Both the position numbers and the translations under genes were made by a program. A model generated the notes under the pieces. That model saw only the letters and a list, made by a program, of their open reading frames with translations, had not been told where the DNA came from and did no database searches. A stretch of DNA of 64,000 bases from JBBQVZ01 sp963695975 (GTDB lineage Bacteria > Actinomycetota > UBA4738 > HRBIN12), in contig CAVOIB010000002.1 of the NCBI GenBank assembly GCA_963695975.1, forward strand, positions 1 to 64,000. The letters are read 5' to 3'. Every line of letters starts with the position of its first letter. Position 1 is the first letter of the stretch. This document shows positions 8,093 to 15,366 of the stretch, one piece after another.

Positions 8093-9457
8093 ATGGACTA
8101 TGCCGTAACCAACCCCGCCACCGGCGAGACGGTCAAGACCTACGACACCATCACCGACGCCGAGCTCGAGGCCGCGATCGCCGCAGCCGACGAGGCGCAC
8201 CGCACCTGGTCGAAGTCGACCACGGTCGAGGAGCGCGCGGCCCTCATCCGCCGCGTCAGCGAACTGCACACCGAGCGCCGCCAGGAGCTGGCGAAGCTCA
8301 TCGTGCGCGAGATGGGCAAGCCGATCGCGCAGGCGCTCGGCGAGGCCGACTTCGCCGCGGCGATCTACGGGTACTACGCCGACCACTCGGCGGACTTCCT
8401 CAAGGACGAGCCGATCCAGCTCCTCGCGGGCGATGGCTCGGCGGTCATCCGCCGCTCGTCGCTCGGGGTGCTGCTCGGCATCATGCCGTGGAACTTCCCG
8501 TACTACCAGGTCGCCCGCTTCGCCGGCCCGAACCTCATGATCGGCAACACGATCCTGCTCAAGCACGCCGAGCTGTGCCCCGAGTCCGCCGCCGCGATGC
8601 AGCAGATCTTCCTCGACGCGGGCTTCCCGGCCGGCGCCTACGTGAACATCTACGCCTCGCACGACCAGATCGAGCAGGTCATCGCCGACCCGCGCGTGCA
8701 GGGCGTCTCGCTCACCGGCTCCCAGCGCGCCGGCGCCGCGGTCGCCGAGATCGGCGGCCGCCACCTGAAGAAGGTCGTGCTCGAGCTCGGCGGCTCGGAC
8801 CCCTTCATCCTGCTCTCGACCGACGACCTCGACGCCACCGTGCAGAACGCGGTCGACGCCCGCCTCGACAACAGCGGCCAGTCCTGCAACGCGGCCAAGC
8901 GCTTCATCGTCGTCGACGAGCTGTACGAGCCCTTCCTCGAGAAGTTCAGCGCGAAGATCGCCGAGGTCGAGGCGACCGACCCGACGTCGGCCGACTCGGT
9001 GCTCGGCCCGCTGTCCTCGCTGAAGGCCGCCGAGGGCGTCGACGAGCAGGTCAAGCGCGCGATCGAGCACGGCGCGACGCTCGTGCACGGCGGCACCCGC
9101 GACGGCGCGTTCTTCCAGACGACCGTGCTGACGGATGTCACTCCCGAGAACCCCGCCTCCAAGGAGGAGTTCTTCGGCCCGGTCGCGCAGGTGTACCGCG
9201 CGAAGGACGAGGCCGACGCCGTGCGCATCGCGAACGACACCCCGTTCGGCTTGGGCTCGTACGTCTACACCACCGACCAGGAGCAGGCGCTCCGCGTCGC
9301 CGACGGCATCGAGGCCGGCATGGTGTTCGTGAACGTCGTGCTCGCCGACGGCGCCGAGCTGCCGTTCGGCGGCATCAAGCGCTCGGGCTCGGGCCGCGAG
9401 CTCGGCCGCTTCGGCGCCGACGAGTTCGTGAACAAGAAGATGATCCGCATCGGCTGA
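8093..9457 (+). CDS. NAD(P)-dependent aldehyde/succinate-semialdehyde dehydrogenase
   Basis: 454 residues, full length. Catalytic Cys265 sits in GQSCNAAKR and the general base Glu231 in LELGGSDP; MPWNFPYYQ and LTGS are the cofactor-binding motifs. Succinate-semialdehyde dehydrogenases of the GabD/SSADH type are the closest match by motif. A GGAGA ribosome-binding site precedes the ATG. Third codon positions are almost all G or C and Arg is mostly CGC, in contrast with flanking genes that use CGG, CGA and A/T-ending codons freely. This points to recent acquisition, perhaps from a Microbacteriaceae-like donor (inference). Confidence 0.88.
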   Translation: MDYAVTNPATGETVKTYDTITDAELEAAIAAADEAHRTWSKSTTVEERAALIRRVSELHTERRQELAKLIVREMGKPIAQALGEADFAAAIYGYYADHSADFLKDEPIQLLAGDGSAVIRRSSLGVLLGIMPWNFPYYQVARFAGPNLMIGNTILLKHAELCPESAAAMQQIFLDAGFPAGAYVNIYASHDQIEQVIADPRVQGVSLTGSQRAGAAVAEIGGRHLKKVVLELGGSDPFILLSTDDLDATVQNAVDARLDNSGQSCNAAKRFIVVDELYEPFLEKFSAKIAEVEATDPTSADSVLGPLSSLKAAEGVDEQVKRAIEHGATLVHGGTRDGAFFQTTVLTDVTPENPASKEEFFGPVAQVYRAKDEADAVRIANDTPFGLGSYVYTTDQEQALRVADGIEAGMVFVNVVLADGAELPFGGIKRSGSGRELGRFGADEFVNKKMIRIG

Positions 9458-9641
9458 CGCCCAGGCGTCACGTGGCGACGAGCCCTGGACGGGGCCGACG
9501 TCGAGTTCGGGCTTCTGTTTCGCTGAGCTGCATGCGTTGCTCTCAGTGCGTGCAGGCGGGACCGGCGAGCGTGGAGTTGGACCGTACGGGCGAACCTAGA
9601 CCATGCTTCCGGCCTGTCTGCACTCGTTCTAGAGTCAGATC

Positions 9642-9896
9642 GTGCTCGATCCCGAAGCAGCCCGAGGCCGGTTGATTCATCGGATCGAGCTGCGCGCCCG
9701 CGACTACCTGGTCGGAGAGATCGGGCCGAGCAAGTGGATCCGGTGGGGTCGGCTCATGGGTCTCGTCGAGGCTGGAGCGATCCACGGGTACCGGCCGGCG
9801 CAGATGGTGCAGCGGATCGCCGATGCCGCGTGGAATCGCACATCACCTCGGCGGATCGTGAAGATGCTCGCAAGATCGCGAAATGCCCTTGGCTGA
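9642..9896 (+). CDS. Hypothetical 84-residue protein
   Basis: Starts at a GTG with TAGAGT 6 nt upstream (9630-9635) and no Shine-Dalgarno. The segment GYRPAQMVQRIADAAWNRT recurs in diverged form in a fragment at 13188-13256, which shows that this reading frame has been conserved in the genome and supports it as a gene. It is basic and helical; family not recognised. Confidence 0.5.
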   Translation: MLDPEAARGRLIHRIELRARDYLVGEIGPSKWIRWGRLMGLVEAGAIHGYRPAQMVQRIADAAWNRTSPRRIVKMLARSRNALG

Positions 9897-10081
9897 AAAG
9901 ACCATGCGATCAGGCACTACGCGCCACAGCGCGTCCGATCATGGTCAACGGGCAACCTCATCCACTTCCGGGTCAATCAGCGCCGTTCGGGAAGATCTAC
10001 ATGAACTACGAACAGGACCGGCCGGGTCGGGCTAGATCCAAGTCGCGGCACCGTCGCCGGTTCTGCTCGATGAGCATCCCG

Positions 10082-11671
10082 TCATCTCCAGTATTCGGGA
10101 GTGTCCTCTTCTCGGGTTTGCCCCTGAGGTATGCGCTCGCGGGTTCGTCTGAGCGCTACCGCCCAAACCGAGCCGATCAGGACTCCCGCCACCACCGTGA
10201 AGAGGACCCAGCGCATGGATCCGCTGCCACCCGACTGTGCTCGTTTGGGGGTCGATAGTCCGAAGGCGACGATCTTGCTGTTCCCTGTCGCGACGTAGAC
10301 CTTTCCTTCGGCCACGGTCGGAGTGCCCGTGACCAGTCCCGGGGTGGTGGCGGTCCAAAGGTATGGACACCACTTTCGACCCCCGGTCCAGCACGAGGCG
10401 TCGAACGCAACGAGCGAGTGCCCTCGGTAGCCCCCTTCGAACGCGATGTCCCCTGCCACGATCGCGGTCGCTCCCTGCCACGACTTCACGATCGGGGCGC
10501 CGGTCGATTCAAACACACGTCTTAGACCCCAGGAAGCCGCCCGGGGGACGCGGGATGGTTCACACGTTGCACCGCCCGCTCCGCATCTTTCGGGGAAACC
10601 GAGGAACTTTCCGCCACTCTGCACGTACACCACCCCGTTCGACGCCACGACCTGCCCAGAGGCGTTCGTCCAGCTCCAGAGTGGACGACATGTGGCACCG
10701 CCGGTACCGCACGCTTCATCGAAGGCGTACAGACCCGCCGGCGACGGGCTACGGGGGGATCCGCCTTCCCTGCCGACGTACACGATTCCGCGATCGATGG
10801 CGAGCGATAGGGTCGCGTAGAAATTCGCGGCAGGAAGCTGAGCGACCCAGGACGGGCCGCAGACCGAGCCGTCGCATGTGTCGGGGAACGCCCAGAGCTC
10901 CCCGCCATGCGTGACGAACACGAGCCCATCCGCCGCTGTGGTGTTGACCTCCCACCCGTCATGGCCCTGGTATGGACCGGTCCACGTGGGACGGCACGCG
11001 TGTGTGCATGACGTCGAGAACGCGTAGAGCCGGGAGAAAGACGCGACGTAGAGCGTCGACCCCTGCACGATCGGAGCCGACTGGGAGGGCGGCTCTCCGA
11101 GCTGGAACGTCCACAAGGGCTCGCATGCTGCGCCGGCCGTTCCACACGACTCCGAGTAGGCGTAGAGCACTCCATCCACCCGATCGACCACGTATACCAC
11201 TCCGTTGGCGACGGCCGGGGGCCACGCCCAGGCCTCGACAGCTGATGGATCCGTCTTGTGTAACGATTCCCACAGCGGCTTCGCGCACCGGGCCTCACCG
11301 CTGTCGCAGTTGGCCTCGAACGCGTAGAGACGGTCCGACACGACGTAGGCGATCCCATCGGCGACGAAAGGAGCTTCGAAGATCCCACCGTCCACCACCC
11401 CGGCCTGTCCCGCCCACATCTGTTGGAGACTCGAGACGTTCTTCGTCGTGATGACGTTGGGCGATTGGGCCGGGCGCTCCCTCGTGTCCCGGGTGAACAC
11501 GTTCATCGCCCATCCGATCGCCACGGTTGCCAACACGATCGCGACGAGCGCCGACGCGAACCGCTGGTTCCGTCGCTTCCTTTCGCGCCGACGGGTGAAC
11601 CGTTCGAACGAGGGCTCCGGGGCGCGGAACGCTGTCGCAAGACGGTCTAGGACGTCGGGTTCGTCGGTCAT
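10082..11671 (-). CDS. Membrane-anchored PQQ-type beta-propeller protein paired with an ECF sigma factor
   Basis: 529 residues. A short basic cytoplasmic N-terminus (about 40 residues) is followed by a membrane helix at about 42-58. A large outside domain with repeated VxxGxVYV and LYAF blades follows, then a second helix near 490-510 and a polar tail. Each blade carries a Cys pair before a Trp (for example CGTGGATCRPLW). I count seven pairs, consistent with a seven-bladed propeller held by disulfides. Its ATG overlaps the sigma-factor stop (ATGA), so it is probably the sensor or anti-sigma partner, although no standard anti-sigma domain is visible. Confidence 0.65.
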   Translation of the reverse strand: MTDEPDVLDRLATAFRAPEPSFERFTRRRERKRRNQRFASALVAIVLATVAIGWAMNVFTRDTRERPAQSPNVITTKNVSSLQQMWAGQAGVVDGGIFEAPFVADGIAYVVSDRLYAFEANCDSGEARCAKPLWESLHKTDPSAVEAWAWPPAVANGVVYVVDRVDGVLYAYSESCGTAGAACEPLWTFQLGEPPSQSAPIVQGSTLYVASFSRLYAFSTSCTHACRPTWTGPYQGHDGWEVNTTAADGLVFVTHGGELWAFPDTCDGSVCGPSWVAQLPAANFYATLSLAIDRGIVYVGREGGSPRSPSPAGLYAFDEACGTGGATCRPLWSWTNASGQVVASNGVVYVQSGGKFLGFPERCGAGGATCEPSRVPRAASWGLRRVFESTGAPIVKSWQGATAIVAGDIAFEGGYRGHSLVAFDASCWTGGRKWCPYLWTATTPGLVTGTPTVAEGKVYVATGNSKIVAFGLSTPKRAQSGGSGSMRWVLFTVVAGVLIGSVWAVALRRTRERIPQGQTREEDTPEYWR

Positions 11672-12201
11672 CGGTGAGCCTCCGTGTCCTTCTTCATCTG
11701 GGCGCGGGCGCGCGATGCCAGCACGCGCACGGTTGAAGCCTTCATGCCGAGCATCCGGCCGGCTTCTTCAGATGAGTAGTCGAGTAACGCCGTCAACATC
11801 ACCGCGGCGCGTTGCTGGGGGATCAGACCCCGGAGGAGGCGGACGACCTCATCGCGCGCCTCGACGGCGGCGAGGTCATCGGTGGTCGGCGCCAGGCGAA
11901 CCGCCTTCCTCATCCCGAGCGTGGCCCGTCGATAACGGTTCCTGAAGACGTTCATCGCGGTTCGGAACAGGTAACCCTGAAGGTCGCTGAGCCTCGAAAC
12001 ACGATCCCATCGTTCGAACATCCGGAGGAAGGCGTCGTGCATGACCTCTTCGGCCTCGTGGCGGTTGCCTGTCGTGAGGCAGAGCGCGACGAACAGCCGC
12101 TGGTGATGAGCTTCGTAGAAGTCCTCGAAGCTCGGAGTGGACGTGGCCACCCCCCCTTCCACTGCGTCCACCGCCTGGACGGATCGAAGATGAGCTTCCA
12201 T
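11668..12201 (-). CDS. ECF-type RNA polymerase sigma factor
   Basis: 177 residues from the ATG chosen. Region 2 is FEDFYEAHHQRLFVALCLTTG..EAEEVMHDAFLRMFERWDRV, and region 4 is LRGLIPQQRAAVMLTALLDYSSEEAGRMLGMKASTVRVLASRAR. The frame is open another 97 codons upstream, but that part is Arg-rich low complexity and not sigma-like. The gene is translationally coupled to the membrane propeller gene, the usual arrangement for an ECF sigma and its controller. Sigma regulon targets cannot be read here. Confidence 0.85.
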   Translation of the reverse strand: MEAHLRSVQAVDAVEGGVATSTPSFEDFYEAHHQRLFVALCLTTGNRHEAEEVMHDAFLRMFERWDRVSRLSDLQGYLFRTAMNVFRNRYRRATLGMRKAVRLAPTTDDLAAVEARDEVVRLLRGLIPQQRAAVMLTALLDYSSEEAGRMLGMKASTVRVLASRARAQMKKDTEAHR

Positions 12202-12792
12202 CGTGTGCCTTGAACAACCGGAAGGCCATGGGCGCTTACAGGTGGAGTCAGTCTCTTCACTATCCGGGGTAGCGACGTGACAACGCCGTCGCCTCCTCGC
12301 ACGCCTCCGCGCTCCGCGGCCTCCCGGCCGCTCCGCGCTCCGGCCCCTCCCCGGTTCCCGCTGATCCCTGCCGGGCCCGCCCCTGTCCCACTTTCCGCTC
12401 GCCGTGCGCCGCTCCCTCTCCTGCCGCGTCAAAGACCCGGCGGGCTGGGTGGGTCGCTCCGGCCTCCGTGGCCGTTTCGTGGACTCATTCAACGAGTCGC
12501 CCTCTCCGAGGTCAAATGCAAACGACGAAGGGAGAGAGCGCGGGCAACGGGACGGCCGCGAAACCGGGACAGGAGCCGCGACCCATTGACCATGGCCAGT
12601 CGGCGAGGGGCTCGGCGGAGCGAGGATGCGCCTGGGCGGGATGCGCGACGATCAGACGATTCCCGGGTCCCCGCGGTGTGCACGCCCGTCTCCTGTCCCA
12701 AGCAGGTGGCGACGAAGGAACGAACCGCGAGTCCTGGTCGGCTGACTGCTCCGCCGTTCGTGTCCGTTCACGACAAGGGATAGCATCGCGTC
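12202..12792. other. 590-bp intergenic region
   Basis: It is very GC-rich, with Arg/Pro/Ser-rich open frames on both strands that look like composition artefacts. It must contain the promoter of the ECF operon on the minus strand and the TAGCAT box of the VOC gene at 12781-12786. I see nothing else I can support. Confidence 0.5.
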
Positions 12793-13173
12793 GTGGACCC
12801 GATAGGCGGCCTCGATGCCGTTACGATTGACTGCGCCGAACCGCTTGAGCTCGCGCGCTTCTGGGGCGCCCTGTTCGGGACCACGATCGACTCGACTCTC
12901 GGCGACGAGCCTCACTACGTCGACCTCCAACCTGTGACCGGTGTTCCGGTGCTGCGGTTCCAGCGCGTACCCGACCAGAAGATCACCAAGAACCGGCTCC
13001 ACTTGGACCTGCTGGTGGAAGACCTCGATCAGGCGTGTGCGCGCGTGGAGTCGCTCGGCGGCCGGCGGGCTCCCGGGCAGCGCGTGACGGAATACGGCTG
13101 GAGCTGGATCGTGATGTTCGACCCGGAGGGGAACGAGTTCTGCCTGGGCCGCTCGTCGAGCGGTGGAGCCTGA
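12793..13173 (+). CDS. VOC-superfamily (glyoxalase-like) protein
   Basis: 126 residues from a GTG preceded by TAGCAT with a 6-nt gap and no Shine-Dalgarno. IDCAEPLELARFWGALFG, then HLDLLVEDLDQACARVESLGG and FDPEGNEFCLG are the two beta-alpha-beta halves of a glyoxalase/bleomycin-resistance fold. Possible metal ligands are His in HLDLLV and Glu in NEFCL. Length is normal for single-domain actinobacterial members of this group. Substrate unknown. Confidence 0.78.
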   Translation: MDPIGGLDAVTIDCAEPLELARFWGALFGTTIDSTLGDEPHYVDLQPVTGVPVLRFQRVPDQKITKNRLHLDLLVEDLDQACARVESLGGRRAPGQRVTEYGWSWIVMFDPEGNEFCLGRSSSGGA

Positions 13174-13187
13174 TTCCCGAGACCCGA

Positions 13188-13256
13188 TACCTGCCGTCCG
13201 CTCAGATGGTGCAACGGGCCGCCGAAGCGGCGTGGATCCGCACGCTGCGAGGATGA
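13188..13256 (+). pseudogene. Fragment related to the 9642-9896 hypothetical protein
   Basis: Reads YLPSAQMVQRAAEAAWIRT before a stop, matching GYRPAQMVQRIADAAWNRT of the gene at 9642-9896. Only this last helix is present in frame; upstream codons belong to the VOC gene end and unrelated sequence. Confidence 0.5.
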
Positions 13257-13462
13257 GCGTCTCGGAGCGACCCGATGTTGACCGGAACGAGAGCGTGAGC
13301 TGCCGTGGGAGCAGCCAGAAGCGTGCAAGAGACAAACACGGGACTCACGCCCGGCGCCACATCGCGGTCGGTGCTCGAGGCTCGGAGCTCGTGGCGCATC
13401 TGCGGGCTGTGTCCGCCTTGCGGACCCGTGAGGACAAGCGCGAGGATGCGCAGGTGAACTCG

Positions 13463-13519
13463 ATGAGGGTGCTGAAGGGCGTCATCGACCGATGGCACCT
13501 CTACCTGGTGGTGAGCTGA
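13463..13519 (+). pseudogene. Class III cyclase C-terminal remnant
   Basis: Reads VLKGVIDRWHLYLVVS and a stop, matching LKGVPDRWHLYRVVR at the end of the neighbouring full cyclase. The stop lies one base before that gene's GTG start. Confidence 0.65.
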
Positions 13520-13520
13520 G

Positions 13521-14849
13521 GTGGAGATCCCCGAGACCAAGTACGCGATCACGATCGATGGCGTCCACATCGCCTACCAGGTGTTCGGGAGCGGCGACGT
13601 CGACATGATCTACGCACCCGGGACCCTCTCGAACGTCGAGTGCGTCTGGGAACTCGCCGACCGTGCCGGCTTCCTGCGACACCTCGCCTCCTCGTTCAGG
13701 GTGATCCAGTTCGATCGGAGGGGCACCGGAGTCTCGGATCGGCCCGCAACGACCGACTCGCTCTCTCTCGAGGTCGGTATGGACGACATCCGCGCCGTGA
13801 TGGACGCAGCGGGATCGGAGCGAGCCCTGATGTTCGGTTTCGAGGAAGGCGGAACCCTCTGTGCGCTCTATTCCGCGTCGTACCCAGATCGCGTTGCCGG
13901 CCTCGCGCTCTTCGCGACCAACCCCACGTTTCGGAACAAGCCCGACTACCCGTGGGCTTTCTCGGAAGAGGAAGCCGCGGAGTACTACGAACACGTCGAG
14001 CGCCACTGGGGATCGGTGGAGTTCTGGCAGTGGCTGTGGGAGGGAACCGACCTCGACGCTCGAGCCCTCGCTCGGTACTCGCGCCTCACCGCCAGTCCCT
14101 CGACGGCCCTGGCGCTCACGAGGATGAGATTCGACATCGACATCCGCGCGGTCCTCCCGACGATCCACGTTCCCACCCTCATCATGCACCGGTCCGGGGA
14201 CGAGGATGCGGTCGAGGGGAGCCGCTACGTGGCGGATCGGATCCCGGGGGCAAGGTTCGTCGAGCTGGAGGGGGACGGGCATGCGCCGTTCGTCGGCGAC
14301 ACGGATCGCGTGATCCATGAGCTGGAGCACTTCTCGTCGACGATCCACGCGGAAGAAGCGGCGTTCGACCGGGTTCTGGCGACGGTCCTGTTCACCGACA
14401 TCGTCGGTTCGACGCAGATGGCGGTGGAGCTTGGCGACCGTCGGTGGCGCGACGTAGCAGAGCGACACCACACCATCGTCAGAGCGATGCTCGCTCGCTA
14501 TCGAGGTTACGAGGTCGACACCGCCGGCGACGGCTTCTTCGCGACCTTCGATGGCCCGGCCAGAGCCGTCCGCTGCGCCGAGGCGATCATCGACGCCATG
14601 ACACCGATCTCTGTGGAGGTCCGTGCCGGGATCCACACAGGGGAAGTCGAGAAGATCAACGACAAGGTGGGTGGGATCGCGGTAAGCATCGGGGCGCGGG
14701 TGGGAGCCCTCGCCGGCCCGCGGGAGGTGTTCGTCAGCTCCACCGTGAAGGACCTCGTCGCGGGCTCGGGACTCACCTTCGAGGACGCCGGCGAACATGA
14801 GCTGAAGGGCGTCCCCGACCGCTGGCACCTGTACCGGGTGGTGAGGTAA
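13521..14849 (+). CDS. Alpha/beta-hydrolase-like sensor fused to a class III adenylate/guanylate cyclase
   Basis: 442 residues. Residues about 10-275 form an alpha/beta-hydrolase domain (QFDRRGTGVSDRP, then a late GDGHAPF motif). Residues about 285-442 form a class III cyclase domain with metal-binding FTDIVGST and DTAGDGFFATF, then GIHTGEVE and GPREVFVSSTV. The nucleophile elbow of the hydrolase domain is GFEEG (106-110): Ser is replaced by Glu108, so hydrolysis is unlikely and the domain probably senses a ligand. Start is a GTG one base after the stop of a cyclase remnant. Such fusions are frequent in Actinomycetota; cAMP is the likeliest product (inference). Confidence 0.82.
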   Translation: MEIPETKYAITIDGVHIAYQVFGSGDVDMIYAPGTLSNVECVWELADRAGFLRHLASSFRVIQFDRRGTGVSDRPATTDSLSLEVGMDDIRAVMDAAGSERALMFGFEEGGTLCALYSASYPDRVAGLALFATNPTFRNKPDYPWAFSEEEAAEYYEHVERHWGSVEFWQWLWEGTDLDARALARYSRLTASPSTALALTRMRFDIDIRAVLPTIHVPTLIMHRSGDEDAVEGSRYVADRIPGARFVELEGDGHAPFVGDTDRVIHELEHFSSTIHAEEAAFDRVLATVLFTDIVGSTQMAVELGDRRWRDVAERHHTIVRAMLARYRGYEVDTAGDGFFATFDGPARAVRCAEAIIDAMTPISVEVRAGIHTGEVEKINDKVGGIAVSIGARVGALAGPREVFVSSTVKDLVAGSGLTFEDAGEHELKGVPDRWHLYRVVR

Positions 14850-14861
14850 GTCCACTTCCAG

Positions 14862-15243
14862 TCACCTCGGTCACGCTCGGATCCTTCAGCAGGAACTCGA
14901 TCGGACCGAACCCGACGACCTCGTCTGATACCTCGTTGACCATGCGCGCCAGCTCGCGTTGGGGGAGGATCGCTCCGCTGGAGCGCAGGAGCTCCAGCGC
15001 CTCTTCGCGAACCCTCACCCGGCGCTCGGTGCGCGGGGCGGTGGCGAGACCGCGTGCATCTACGCGCTGGCGGAGCTGCTCGCGGAGCTGACGGCGCATC
15101 AAAGCCAACGCGTCCGTGCTCAACACCGAGCCCCCGCCCCCATGCCCACCGTGCACTCCTTCCACGCCACGACGTACCGGCACTTCGAGAGGAGGAGTTC
15201 CGGCTGCGATACCGTCGCCCACCGGAGGGGATGCCCGAACCAT
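14862..15243 (-). pseudogene. Truncated CpaF/TadA secretion ATPase (N-terminal fragment)
   Basis: The minus strand encodes ALMRRQLREQLRQRV, REEALELLRSSGAILPQ, then VVGFGPIEFLLKDPSVTEV. This is the recognisable N-terminal region just before the CpaF ATPase core, where FGPLEPLL.DPSVTEVMVNG is usual. After TEV the sequence changes into the antisense of the cyclase 3' end, so Walker motifs and the catalytic domain are gone. CpaF powers Flp/Tad pilus assembly. Confidence 0.7.
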
Positions 15244-15366
15244 AGCGGGTCACGCCGACCCGGTTAATCCCCAGACCGGCCGATTCGCGGTTCTTGTCGG
15301 GGGAGAAAAGAAGCGGCTGGCGAAGCGGCACCCTGGCAGGCGTCGGCAAGGATCGGGCTCCCCCGA

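Larger units (their letters stand above)
13174..13520. other. Short region of gene fragments
   Basis: Between the VOC gene and the cyclase lie two recognisable fragments (13188-13256 and 13463-13519) and no intact gene. The second fragment ends one base before the start of the full cyclase, which suggests deletion within a former tandem pair of cyclases. Confidence 0.5.

Noticed and set aside
7912..9675. 587-residue plus-strand frame overlapping the aldehyde dehydrogenase in another frame
   Set aside because: It is almost all Arg, Ala, Gly and Pro, the expected shadow of a gene with nearly complete GC at third positions.
12468..13335. Plus-strand frame 12468-12830 and minus-strand frame 12652-13335
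   Set aside because: Low-complexity Arg/Ser/Pro content; the second is the shadow of the VOC protein gene.
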